From NCBI GenBank assembly GCA_964439835.1, contig CAYTPQ010000001.1:111402-175401 (forward strand): a stretch of DNA of 64,000 bases. Reading direction: 5' to 3'. Shown here in pieces: positions 34,925 through 43,776 of this stretch (position 1 is its first letter; each line of letters opens with the position of its first letter). This DNA is from JAGNLM01 sp964439835 (GTDB taxonomy: Bacteria; Pseudomonadota; Gammaproteobacteria; JAABTG01). A program made the position numbers and the translations under genes. The notes below the pieces were generated by a model. It was not told where the DNA came from and ran no database searches. It saw only the letters and a program-made list of their open reading frames with translations.

Positions 34925-36817
34925 TCACGAGCGGATTACGCCCTCCAGGCGCAGCGGCACAAAGGCCCTGCCGTCGCCCCGGAAGAAGCGCGAGAAGCCC
35001 TCGTAGTATTCGAGACGCAGGACCTGGATCATCACGATGGCACCTTCGACGACGATGATGAAGACGTTGCCGAGGACAACCGTGATCCAGTGACCCGCCG
35101 TGTCGAGCATGCCTGCGAGCGTGAACACCGCCACCGCCAGGGCGACGTGATTCAGGCTGAAGGCTGCTACGCGCAGGAACGAGAGGGTATTCGCCAGGTA
35201 GTTCATCACCGACTCGAAGCCCTCGACGATCACAACCAGGAGCCGTTCGCCGTAGGGCCCGTGAAAGTGGTGCCACTTGAAACCCATGACTACCGCCAGC
35301 GGAACAACAACGGCCAGTGTCTCCTTGAGACCGAAGACGCCCGAGCCCATCCACCGGAAGCCGGCGTAGATCCCCCCGAGATAGAGCAGGGTTCCCGCAA
35401 TCCCGCGGGTGTCGAACAGCGCCTCCTCGACGCGCCCCTCGTTGAACAGGTTGTAGAGCGTCAGGGCGTTGGCGACCAGTATGAAGCCGATACCCCAGTA
35501 GAGCGCCACCTCGAGCATGCGCAGTGGGTCTGAGAGCGGCGCCATCCAGAGGGCGTGCAGCACGTGCTCATAGCCGAAGATGCTGCCGTACACGAACCCA
35601 AACGTCATCGACGAAAGTCCGGCAGTGATCATGATCGGCACGACATCGGGGAACCGCCTGCGGAAGTAGAGGGCCGACAGCGCGATCACCGCCCCGTGCC
35701 CGACGTCGCCGAACATCATCCCGAACATCAGGATGAAGCTCAGGGTGAACAGTACCGTCGGGTCGATCTCCCCGTAGCGCGGGATCCCGTAGTTCGAAAC
35801 CAGCGCGACGAACGGTCGCATCCAGCGCGCATGCCGCATCACGGACGGCACGCGCGCCCGCTCGTCGGGGCGCGGATTGCGCGTGGTCAGCACGTAGGGG
35901 ACCGAAAGCTCCGACTTGAGCGCCTCGCCGAGGGCCGCGACGTCGTCCTTCGGGATCCAGCCCTCCACCACCGCCAGCCCGCCCATGCCACGGAGCCGCG
36001 TCGCCAGCTCGGCGTAGGGCGCCGCGATCGCGAGCGTCCGACAGGCCTCCGCGAGCTTCTCCTGGTGGCCGGCGACGACGGCGTCGATCTCCGCGGACTT
36101 CGCCCGGTACTGACGCTTCAGGTCGTCGGCCTGGGCGGCGAGCTCGTATCGGATCCGCTCGGGGTGGTCCCGGAACTCGGGCGGTATCGAGACTGGCCGG
36201 AACTCCGCGGTCTGGAGCAGCGCCGAGATGTCATGGTCGGACTCGGCCGGACCGGCGACCACCAGGTACACGACCCCTTCGGCGTCGTGGAAGGGGCGGA
36301 CGAAATGGCCCGCCAGGGAAGCGGCCTGCTCCAGTCGCTTCAGGTTGGCCCGCTGCACCGTGCCAACGTGCATCGACAGGAACGTCTTCGGGCGCTGCAG
36401 CATACCGAGGTCCACGTCCAGGGCCGCGAAGCGCTCGAGACTCTCCGCCAGCTGCTTGAGCGAGGTGCCGCGCTCTTCGAGCACCCGCGCCTGTTCCTCG
36501 AGCTCGGAGAGCTCATGCCAGAGGTCCCCGAGATAGATGTTCGTGCGCTCGAGCTCGTCGAGATCCACGACCCGCGACAAGTCGGTCGCCACGTCCAGGG
36601 GGCAGTAGCCGCCGCTGCGGATCTTGAGGAGCCGGGACTTCGCGCTCAGGAAGACCTCGCGGAACCGCTCCCCCGGCGAGTCGGGCAACGCGCCCTCCGG
36701 CACGTCGACGGTCTCGGGGTTGAACACCCCGCTACGGGCGAGGATGACGGCCGCACGCGGCGCAGCCTCGCGCAGGATCTGGAGACTGACACGCTGCATC
36801 GGCAACGGACTGAACAT
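34925..36817 (-). CDS. V/A-type ATP synthase subunit I (a)
   Basis: This 630-residue subunit has a cytoplasmic N-terminal half with coiled coils (about residues 90-280) that docks the peripheral stalks. The C-terminal half is membranous, including FTLSFILMFGMMFGDVGHGAVIALSALYFRR, the hallmark of the ion-conducting a/I subunit, and further helices to residue about 600. It starts directly after the subunit C stop codon. Confidence 0.95.
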   Translation of the reverse strand: MFSPLPMQRVSLQILREAAPRAAVILARSGVFNPETVDVPEGALPDSPGERFREVFLSAKSRLLKIRSGGYCPLDVATDLSRVVDLDELERTNIYLGDLWHELSELEEQARVLEERGTSLKQLAESLERFAALDVDLGMLQRPKTFLSMHVGTVQRANLKRLEQAASLAGHFVRPFHDAEGVVYLVVAGPAESDHDISALLQTAEFRPVSIPPEFRDHPERIRYELAAQADDLKRQYRAKSAEIDAVVAGHQEKLAEACRTLAIAAPYAELATRLRGMGGLAVVEGWIPKDDVAALGEALKSELSVPYVLTTRNPRPDERARVPSVMRHARWMRPFVALVSNYGIPRYGEIDPTVLFTLSFILMFGMMFGDVGHGAVIALSALYFRRRFPDVVPIMITAGLSSMTFGFVYGSIFGYEHVLHALWMAPLSDPLRMLEVALYWGIGFILVANALTLYNLFNEGRVEEALFDTRGIAGTLLYLGGIYAGFRWMGSGVFGLKETLAVVVPLAVVMGFKWHHFHGPYGERLLVVIVEGFESVMNYLANTLSFLRVAAFSLNHVALAVAVFTLAGMLDTAGHWITVVLGNVFIIVVEGAIVMIQVLRLEYYEGFSRFFRGDGRAFVPLRLEGVIRS

Positions 36818-37837
36818 TCAGGCAGCCTCCAGGCTCGCCGCAAACCGGATCAGGTCGTTGGGCAGCCCCATTCGCCTGCCGCGCACGATCGCGAGCAAGC
36901 GGCGCATCTCGCCGTCGCGCGCGATCAGGTAGGCGAAGGCCCTCGCGACGGGATGGGCCGCGTTCTTGAGAACCTGGGACGCAGCGCCGAGCATCATGCC
37001 GTCGAGGCGATTCTCCGCCTCGCTGATCGAAGTGACCCCGGCGAGCAGGTCCTTCATCTCCTGTGGCAGCGCGTTCAGGATCTCCTCGAGCGAGCCGAGC
37101 TGGGCCAGCGCCAACAGGAACTCGGCGCCGAGCTGCCGTCCCGCGGGGGCGAGCAGGTAGTACGCCTCGGCCGGCGGCAGGTTGTAGGAGAAGCGGTAGC
37201 GTAGCAGCCAGGTCAGGTTGAACCGGTCGAGCACCCGGCCGACGAGTTCGTGGACCGCCGCCTGCTCGGAGCCGCCAATCATGCGCACCCGCGCCAGGAG
37301 CTCGGCAAAGTAGCGGCGGTCGATCGTCGCATCGACGGAGAACAGCTCCTTGTGCTCCTCATAGACCCGCCGCGCCTGGCGTGCGATATCGGCATAGACC
37401 GTGGTCTCGAGGCGGCGCAGCATTTCCGCCGGGTCCTCGGCGCGCAGCAGGTCGTCGACCGGCAGTGAGGCGAACGGGCCGAGGTCCAGGATCTGCTCGC
37501 GGATCACCTTTTCCGGTAGCCCACTCAGCTTGCCCCTGATCAGGGCCTTGAGGTTCATCAACTCGAACCAGTGGAACCCGTAGGCGAGCAGGGCACGCTC
37601 CTGAGGTTTCGCCGCGCGCGCGAGCACTTGGAAGTCGTGCCAGATCCGCGAGAGCAGGGTCTGTTCGAGCCGAGTCGGGTCTGGCCCGTCGGCCGCGAGG
37701 AACGTGCCGACGTCGCCCAGCTCGGGAGAATCGAATATGTCTTGCTCGATGAGGGCCTCGAAGCGCTCGGGCGGCAACAGACGCCCAGCAAAGATCGACA
37801 CCCTGGCGTTCAGGTAGGCGTAGCCGGAACCGCTCAC
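36818..37837 (-). CDS. V/A-type ATP synthase subunit C
   Basis: This 339-residue helical subunit couples the rotor shaft to the c-ring (archaeal C / yeast d). It starts YAYLNARVSIFAGRLLPPERFEALIEQ, and the body shows repeated helical pairs of the AC39 family (about residues 70-330). The start is a GTG 2 bp after the subunit H stop codon. Confidence 0.85.
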   Translation of the reverse strand: MSGSGYAYLNARVSIFAGRLLPPERFEALIEQDIFDSPELGDVGTFLAADGPDPTRLEQTLLSRIWHDFQVLARAAKPQERALLAYGFHWFELMNLKALIRGKLSGLPEKVIREQILDLGPFASLPVDDLLRAEDPAEMLRRLETTVYADIARQARRVYEEHKELFSVDATIDRRYFAELLARVRMIGGSEQAAVHELVGRVLDRFNLTWLLRYRFSYNLPPAEAYYLLAPAGRQLGAEFLLALAQLGSLEEILNALPQEMKDLLAGVTSISEAENRLDGMMLGAASQVLKNAAHPVARAFAYLIARDGEMRRLLAIVRGRRMGLPNDLIRFAASLEAA

Positions 37838-37839
37838 GG

Positions 37840-38160
37840 TCAGCCCCGGATCCCTTTCAGCAGCAGCGTCAGTGCGGCCTCGACCGCGTCGTTCTCTCGG
37901 GTCTCCGCGCTCTTGCGCAACTCTTTGCTGCGCTCGTCGTAGCGCCGCTGCAGCTCGGCGATGGTCTGCTCCGCGCGGGCCTTCGCCTTGTCCACGAAGG
38001 CGCCGTGCAGCTCGCTGACCCGGGAGTGAAAGCGCTGCTCGGCGTGGCGCGCCTCCTCCAGCGCCTGGCGCGTGATCTCCTCGCGCTTGACCTTGGCTTC
38101 CTGGACCACCTGTTCAGCACGAAGCTCAGCATCAAGCAGGCGCTTGAGGGTGTCGTCCAT
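37840..38160 (-). CDS. V/A-type ATP synthase subunit G/H
   Basis: This 106-residue, almost entirely charged coiled coil (LKRLLDAELRAEQVVQEAKVKREEITRQALEEARHAEQRF) is the peripheral-stalk partner of subunit E. It is the first gene of the nine-gene operon, in the order H-C-I-K-F-E-A-B-D. Confidence 0.8.
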   Translation of the reverse strand: MDDTLKRLLDAELRAEQVVQEAKVKREEITRQALEEARHAEQRFHSRVSELHGAFVDKAKARAEQTIAELQRRYDERSKELRKSAETRENDAVEAALTLLLKGIRG

Positions 38161-38362
38161 GCTCGGGACCCCTAAAGTAAATTAGCGATTGCGAATTTTC
38201 GGCGTCACTGATGCACTTTGCAAGATGAGCTTAACACCCTTCTCCGGACAGATGCTTAGTCCATGATCTAGCGCAACTCTGAGGCAGAACTTTCCGAATC
38301 ATGTCTGCCCAAACCGGACAATCATCGTCCGAAAGTAAATCAAGGTTAGTTCATTTTTCTGA
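38161..38362 (-). promoter_or_regulatory. Promoter region of the ATPase operon
   Basis: This comparatively AT-rich intergenic stretch lies upstream of the operon. On the minus strand TTGCAA and GAAAAT spaced by 17 bp (about 38195-38223) make a plausible -35/-10. A CGGAC/GTCCG dyad lies at 38315-38331. The assignment is tentative. Confidence 0.4.
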
Positions 38363-39562
38363 CTATTCCGCCCGCAGCGCCTCCACCGGCTCGAGCGCGG
38401 CCGCGCGACGGGCCGGCAATGCCCCTGCCAGCAGCCCGATCGCCACGGCGAGGAGCTCGGCCAAAAGGACGTACCGCCAGGAGATCTCCACCGGCAGGGC
38501 GGGGAGCACGAGCGCCAGGCCGCCGGCAAGACCCAGCCCCAAGGCAAGCCCGAGCGCTCCGCCGAGGGCCGCGAGCAACACCGCCTCGGCGAGGAACGCG
38601 GCGAGGACCTGTCGGCGCTCGGCCCCGAGCGCCCGCAGCAGGCCCACCTCCGCGACCCGCTCGTTCACCCCGATCACCTGGATCGTCAGAATGCCGACCC
38701 CGCCGACCAGCAGCGAGATCGCCCCTAGCGCGGCCACCGCCAGGGTCAGCACGTCCAGCACCGACCCCAGCACGTCGAGCATCTGCTGCTGTGTGGTGAC
38801 GGTGAAGTCCTCAACGCCGTGGCGCGCGACCAGCACCCGCTTGAGCCCGGCGGCCACCGCGTTGGCGCTGGCGCCGCCGCGGTACAGGACGTTCACCTCC
38901 ATCAGGCCCTCGCGGTTGAACAACTCCAGGGCGCGGACCGCCGGGACGTAGACCGCGTCGTCCAGGTCGAAACCGAGGAACTGGCCCTTCTCAGCCATCA
39001 CCCCGACCACCCGGTACGGCGTGCCGCCGACGCGCACGCGCTGGCCGAGCGGGCTCGCCGCGCCGAAGAGCTCGTGCGCGACCTTGGCGCCGAGCACCGC
39101 GTGGGCCCGCGCCGAGCGGTAGTCGTCGGGCGGCAGGAAACGCCCGACCTCCACCCGCATCCGCCAGACCTCGGGCACCCGGGGCCCCACGCCGAGGACC
39201 GCCGCGCGCCGGCTGCGCCCCGCGCCCTCGACCTCCGCGTTGCCCTGGACCTGGGGCACCACCGCGACCACTTCCTCTACCCGCGCCAGGGCCTCGGCGT
39301 CCTCGAGGGTCAGGGGCCGAACGTTGCTCACCACCGCGCCCGAGACCCCGAAGGTCTCGGTCTTGCCCGGCGTCACGGAAACGAGGTGGGTGCCGAACTG
39401 GGTGAACTCGGCGAGCACGAAGCGGTGCACCCCCTCGCCGATCGAGGTGAGCAGGACCACGGCCGCGATGCCGACGGCGATGCCGAGCGCCGTTAGCCCC
39501 GAGCGCAGCGGCTGGGCGCGCAGGCTTCCTAGCGCATATCGAGCCAGGTCAAACGGGGACAT
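38363..39562 (-). CDS. ABC transporter permease (MacB/FtsX type), second copy
   Basis: This 399-residue inner-membrane protein has an N-terminal helix (LRSGLTALGIAVGIAAVVLLTSIGEG), a large periplasmic MacB-PCD domain (about 45-270) and three C-terminal helices (FtsX domain), ending PARRAAALEPVEALRAE. It is paralogous to the next gene and probably forms a heterodimer with it. The start ATG 39562, giving MSPFDLARYALGSL, is where homology begins. The upstream frame is a shadow of the neighbour. The start sits in AAATGTCCCCGTTT, resembling the element end at 19420-19435. Confidence 0.88.
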   Translation of the reverse strand: MSPFDLARYALGSLRAQPLRSGLTALGIAVGIAAVVLLTSIGEGVHRFVLAEFTQFGTHLVSVTPGKTETFGVSGAVVSNVRPLTLEDAEALARVEEVVAVVPQVQGNAEVEGAGRSRRAAVLGVGPRVPEVWRMRVEVGRFLPPDDYRSARAHAVLGAKVAHELFGAASPLGQRVRVGGTPYRVVGVMAEKGQFLGFDLDDAVYVPAVRALELFNREGLMEVNVLYRGGASANAVAAGLKRVLVARHGVEDFTVTTQQQMLDVLGSVLDVLTLAVAALGAISLLVGGVGILTIQVIGVNERVAEVGLLRALGAERRQVLAAFLAEAVLLAALGGALGLALGLGLAGGLALVLPALPVEISWRYVLLAELLAVAIGLLAGALPARRAAALEPVEALRAE

Positions 39563-39563
39563 T

Positions 39564-40769
39564 TCACCGGCGTGCAAGGGCCTGCACCGGGTCGAGGCGC
39601 GCCGCGCGGCGGGCGGGCAGCACGCCGAAGAGCAGGCCGGTCGCGATGGCGACGCCGAATCCCGCGGCCACGGCCCAGGCCGGGGGCACCGGCTCGATCG
39701 TCGGGTAGACCCGGCCGAGCAGGGCCGCGCTGAGCAGACCGACGGCCACCCCGACGATCGCCCCCAGGCTCGCCAGCAGACCCGCCTCCAGCAGGAACAG
39801 CCGCTCGACCTGAGCCGAGGTCGCACCGAGCGCCTTGAGCAGGCCGACCTCCGAGGTCCGGCGGGAGACCGCCACCAGCATAACGTTCATGATCAGGATC
39901 CCGGCCACCGCCAGGCTCACCGCCGCGATCCCGCCGACCGCCAGGGTCAGCGCATCGAAGATCCGGTCGAAGGTCGCGACCACGGCGTCCTGGGTGATGA
40001 CGGTGACGTCCTCCTCGCCCTCGTGGCGGGCGGCGATGACCCGGCGCACCTCGTCCGCGGCGGGGGCGATGTCCTCGCGCGAGCGAGCCTCTACCAGGAT
40101 CCGGAACAGCGAGGGCGCGTCGAACAGGGCCTGCGCTGAGGCGACGGGCAGGATCACCAGCTCCTGGAGGTCCAGGCCGATAGAGCGCCCCTCGGAGGCG
40201 AGCACGCCGGTCACCCGGCAGCGCCAATCCCCTACCCGCAGCCACTTGCCGAGCGGCGTCTCGGCGCCGAAGAGCTCGCTCTGGATCTTCGCCCCGATCA
40301 CGCAGGCCGGGTTGGCGGCCCGCGGGTCGCCCGCGGGCAGCGGCCGCCCCTGAGCCAGCTCGACCCGGCGCAGCGGGAAGAAGTCGGCGGTCGAGCCGAC
40401 CACCGTCGTCTCCCGCTCCCGCCCCTTCCAGGACACCGGTGCCGAGCCGAGCGTGACCGGGGCGACCCGGCGCACGTGGGGACTCCGCAGCAGGGCCAGC
40501 GCGTCGTCCAGGGTCAGGTCGCGGGGCGTCTCGCCGAGCAGCGGCGGGTGGCCGCCGGTGGTCTCGCTGCGCCCCGGGAGGACGATCAGCAGGTGCGTGC
40601 CCAGGGCCGCGAACTGCCCGGTGACGTAGCGCCGCGCCCCCTCGCCCAGCGCCGTCAGCAGGACCACGGCCGCGACCCCGATCGCCATCGCCAGCAGGGT
40701 CAGCGCCGCCCGGACCCGCGCACTGCCGAGGCTGCGGAGGGCGAAGCCCAGGGCGTCGCCCGCCGTCAT
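39564..40769 (-). CDS. ABC transporter permease (MacB/FtsX type), first copy
   Basis: This 401-residue protein has the same layout as its downstream paralogue: N-terminal helix (VRAALTLLAMAIGVAAVVLLTALGEGARRY), periplasmic MacB-PCD domain and three C-terminal helices, ending PARRAARLDPVQALARR. It overlaps the ATPase gene by 4 bp. With the ATPase and the membrane-fusion protein it forms a tripartite exporter of the MacAB or lipoprotein type. The substrate is unknown. Confidence 0.9.
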   Translation of the reverse strand: MTAGDALGFALRSLGSARVRAALTLLAMAIGVAAVVLLTALGEGARRYVTGQFAALGTHLLIVLPGRSETTGGHPPLLGETPRDLTLDDALALLRSPHVRRVAPVTLGSAPVSWKGRERETTVVGSTADFFPLRRVELAQGRPLPAGDPRAANPACVIGAKIQSELFGAETPLGKWLRVGDWRCRVTGVLASEGRSIGLDLQELVILPVASAQALFDAPSLFRILVEARSREDIAPAADEVRRVIAARHEGEEDVTVITQDAVVATFDRIFDALTLAVGGIAAVSLAVAGILIMNVMLVAVSRRTSEVGLLKALGATSAQVERLFLLEAGLLASLGAIVGVAVGLLSAALLGRVYPTIEPVPPAWAVAAGFGVAIATGLLFGVLPARRAARLDPVQALARR

Positions 40770-41440
40770 CCCCGCTCATCCTCGGCGATCCGCCCGTCCA
40801 CCATCCGCACCCGCCGCGGGGCCCGCTGGCCGAGCTCGGGGTCGTGGGTCACCAGGACCAGCGTGACGCCGCGGCCCACCTGCTCTTCGAGCAGCCGCAC
40901 CACCTCCTGGCCCGAGGCCCGGTCCAGGTTCCCCGTGGGCTCGTCGGCGAGGAGGACCCCCGGCTTCATCACCGTCGCCCGGGCGATGGCCACCCGTTGG
41001 CGCTGGCCGCCCGAGAGCTGGTCCGGCCGATGGCCGGCCCGGTCTTCCAGGCCGTAGGCGGCGAGGGCCTCCCGCACTCGCGCCCGCCGCTCCGCCGGCT
41101 CGCGGCCCGCGAGCGTCATGGGCAGCTCCACGTTCTCCGCGGCGGTGAGGCGCGGAACCAGGTGGAAGAACTGGAACACGAAGCCGATGCGCTCACGGCG
41201 CACCCGGGCCAGGGCGTCGTCGTCAAGACCGGTGACGTCCCGGCCGTCGAGCCGGTAGACCCCCGAGTCCGCGCGGTCGAGCAGCCCCAGCACGTGCAGC
41301 AGCGTCGACTTGCCCGAGCCCGAGGGCCCCATCACCGAGACGTACTCGCCGGCCGCGAGCTGCAGGCTCACCTCGCGCAGCGCATGCACATCCTGGCCGC
41401 CGACGCGGAACACCCGGCCGACGCCTTCGAGCTCGATCAC
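40766..41440 (-). CDS. ABC transporter ATP-binding protein (MacB/LolD type)
   Basis: This 224-residue ATPase has Walker A GPSGSGKST, Q-loop (IGFVFQFFHLVP), signature LSGGQRQRVAIARA, Walker B GVLLADEPTGNLD and H-loop LVLVTHD, all intact. The LVPRLTAAENVELPM stretch places it in the MacB/LolD subfamily. It overlaps both neighbours by 4 bp. Confidence 0.95.
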   Translation of the reverse strand: MIELEGVGRVFRVGGQDVHALREVSLQLAAGEYVSVMGPSGSGKSTLLHVLGLLDRADSGVYRLDGRDVTGLDDDALARVRRERIGFVFQFFHLVPRLTAAENVELPMTLAGREPAERRARVREALAAYGLEDRAGHRPDQLSGGQRQRVAIARATVMKPGVLLADEPTGNLDRASGQEVVRLLEEQVGRGVTLVLVTHDPELGQRAPRRVRMVDGRIAEDERG

Positions 41441-42591
41441 CGGCCGGAGGCCCCCTCCGCGACCACCCGGGCACCCCCCTTCACGCCCTCGCGCCCCACC
41501 GAAGTCACCACGCGGTCACCCGCCGTGAGCCCGCCGAGCACTTCCGTGTACTGCCAGTTCGCGAGGCCGGTCTCCACAGCTCGCGACTCCAGGACGCCCG
41601 TGTCGCCGAGCACCAGGACCTTCGCGCCCTCGAGCAGGGCCTCCGTGGGGATGCGGGGCACGCCGTCCCGCGTCTCGCGGACGATCTCCACGTCCGCGCT
41701 GAAGCCGGCCAACAGCCCCTCCAGGGCGTCCGCACCGCCGAGGTCCACCTCCACCTCGACCGTGCGCGACTGCTTCTCCCGGTCGAGGACGTAGGGTGCG
41801 ATGCGTCGGACCCGGCCGTCCCAGCGCCGGCCCGCGAACGCGTCCAGCGTCACCGCGACCGGCATCCCGACCCGCACGCCCGGCGCGTCGACCTCGTCGA
41901 TGGGCGCCGAGACGTAGAGGCAGCGGTCGTCAATCAGGTCGATGGCAGGCAGGGTAGGGATCCCCGGCGGCGAGGGGGTGATGAACTCCCCGAGTTCGCC
42001 GTTGACCTCCGCGACGACACCGTCGAAGGGCGCCCGCAGTAGCGTGCGGTCGCGCTCCGCCTGGGCCACTCGGACCTTATCACTACTCACCCGGGCCGCG
42101 GCCCGGGACGCCCGGCAGGCCGCCTCTTTGGCCAAGGCCTCGGTCGCCGCCCGATCCACCGCCTCCTCCGACACCGCCCGCCGCTGCACCAGCCGGGCCT
42201 GGCGCTCGGCCTCCCGCCTCGCCACCTCAGCCAGGGCGCAGGACTCCTCCGCCCGCGCCTCGGCCGCCTCGGCCTCGCTCCCGGCCAGCCGGACCTTGGC
42301 CTCCAGGTCCTCGTTCCAGATCGCCAGCAGCAACTCGCCCGCCTTCACCCGGCTCCCCTCCCGGACCGGCAGGCGGGCGATCTGCCCACCCGCGGCCGGC
42401 GCGAGCCGCGAGCGCCGGCAGGCCATCACCGTGCCGGCGCGGGTGTTCGCCACCGTGGACTGGACCGTACCGGGCTCGACGATCGCGACCGTCACCGCCA
42501 CCGGCGCGGGGCGCGTGGCCTGGTAGATCGCGGCTGCGCCGCCGGCGGCCAGCAGCGCGAGGACAAGCAAGCGGAACCAGTGGCGGCGCAT
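41437..42591 (-). CDS. HlyD/MacA-type membrane-fusion protein
   Basis: This 384-residue periplasmic adaptor has an N-terminal membrane anchor (FRLLVLALLAAGGAAAIYQATR). A biotinyl-lipoyl-like half (GQIARLPVREGSRVKAGELLLAIWNEDLEA) is followed by an alpha hairpin of about 90 residues, then beta-barrel and membrane-proximal domains. It is the first gene of the four-gene exporter operon. The hairpin should dock to a TolC-type channel encoded elsewhere. Confidence 0.88.
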   Translation of the reverse strand: MRRHWFRLLVLALLAAGGAAAIYQATRPAPVAVTVAIVEPGTVQSTVANTRAGTVMACRRSRLAPAAGGQIARLPVREGSRVKAGELLLAIWNEDLEAKVRLAGSEAEAAEARAEESCALAEVARREAERQARLVQRRAVSEEAVDRAATEALAKEAACRASRAAARVSSDKVRVAQAERDRTLLRAPFDGVVAEVNGELGEFITPSPPGIPTLPAIDLIDDRCLYVSAPIDEVDAPGVRVGMPVAVTLDAFAGRRWDGRVRRIAPYVLDREKQSRTVEVEVDLGGADALEGLLAGFSADVEIVRETRDGVPRIPTEALLEGAKVLVLGDTGVLESRAVETGLANWQYTEVLGGLTAGDRVVTSVGREGVKGGARVVAEGASGR

Positions 42592-42915
42592 GGGCGCAGC
42601 CCTCCGGAGAGGACGACCTTATCCTAACCCCGTTCTCCTTTGCGCAGCGGTTCGGGCCGCGCCCCTCAGCTCGCAGCGGGTCCCGGGTGCAGGATCGCGG
42701 GACCGTCTGACGCCAGGGGTGAGGCGGAGATAGGCCGCTGTCCGGTGGACAGCGGCCCCGCCGAACGGGTGGGCCTCGGAGGGCCCACCCCGGGCTTGCC
42801 GGGCGGGCAGGACAGCCCGCCCGAGCAAGGCGGCAGACGAGCCTACAGGGACGTACTTGCGGCGTGGCCCGCGAGCCTGCACCCGGGACCCGCCCCGCCC
42901 TGCGGGAAGCTCGGC
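42592..42915. terminator. Gap with three consecutive strong hairpins
   Basis: No gene is visible in this 324-bp stretch. Three perfect hairpins follow one another: an 11-bp stem at 42733-42757 (3-nt loop), an 8-bp stem at 42768-42789, and a 9-bp stem extended by a further 5-bp pairing at 42795-42829. They lie downstream of the hydrogenase operon and upstream of the exporter operon, so transcription termination or mRNA end protection is likely. None is followed by a U-run on the minus strand. Confidence 0.5.
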
Positions 42916-43776
42916 TCAGACCCCCGCTACGTTCAGCAGGTGCTTGACCCGCGGATAGGCGTACACCGGCCCCTCGCGGCAGATGAACTCCGAGCCCATC
43001 TGGCAATGCCCGCAGTGCCCCACCGCACACTGCATGTTCCGCTCCGTGCTCACGTAGATCGACCCCGCCGGCACCCCCTTCCCGATCAGGTGCTCCGCCG
43101 CCGACGCCATGAACCCCTCGGGGCCGCAGATCATCGCGATGGTCCGCTCCGAGCGGATCACCACCTCGTCCATCACCTTGATCCGCGGGCTCACCTGCCA
43201 GCGCCAGTTCTCGCTGCCCTTGGTCGAGGCCACCAGCACCGTCGTCTCCGGCACCTTCATCCAGCGCTCGTAACGCTCCGGCCAGATGAACTCGTCCACG
43301 TGCTTCACCTTCTGCACGATGGTGAAGTGGCCGAAGCGCTCGCGCCGGCGCTGCATGTAGTTGATCACCGACACCACCGGCGCGCAGCCGAGCCCGCCGG
43401 AGACGATCACCACGTCCTGGCCCTCCGCCTCCCGCAGCGGCCAGCCGTGGCCGTAGGGGCCGCGGATCCCCAGGCGCTGCCCCTCCCGGATCTGGGCCAT
43501 GCCGCGGGTCACCCGACCCACCCGGTTGATGGTGTGGATCAGGAGGTCCTCGTGCTCCGGGTCGGAGACGATCGAGATCGGCACCTCGCCGACCCCGTAC
43601 AGGTACAGCATGTTGAACTGGCCCGGGTCGTAGGTGTAGCGGGCGTGCTCCATCGGGTCGGTGAAGCGCAGGTACAGCGTGAAGATGGTCGCGGACTCCT
43701 TCACGCACTTCACCACCTCCGCCTCCTTGGGCAGGTAGGCGTTGGGGCGGGTCTGGGTCAGGCTGTGGCTACGCAT
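42916..43776 (-). CDS. hydG: Group 3b [NiFe]-hydrogenase gamma subunit (FAD/NAD(P) reductase)
   Basis: This 286-residue diaphorase-type subunit has a ferredoxin-reductase FAD domain (PGQFNMLYLYGVGEVPISI), an NAD(P)-binding domain (DVVIVSGGLGCAPVVSVINY, AMICGPEGFMASAAEHL) and a C-terminal [2Fe-2S] motif (MQCAVGHCGHCQMGSEFICREGPV). It passes electrons between NAD(P)H and the Fe-S chain of the beta subunit. The ATG at 43776 overlaps the beta-subunit stop by 8 bp. The longer frame would run into the neighbour. Confidence 0.9.
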   Translation of the reverse strand: MRSHSLTQTRPNAYLPKEAEVVKCVKESATIFTLYLRFTDPMEHARYTYDPGQFNMLYLYGVGEVPISIVSDPEHEDLLIHTINRVGRVTRGMAQIREGQRLGIRGPYGHGWPLREAEGQDVVIVSGGLGCAPVVSVINYMQRRRERFGHFTIVQKVKHVDEFIWPERYERWMKVPETTVLVASTKGSENWRWQVSPRIKVMDEVVIRSERTIAMICGPEGFMASAAEHLIGKGVPAGSIYVSTERNMQCAVGHCGHCQMGSEFICREGPVYAYPRVKHLLNVAGV

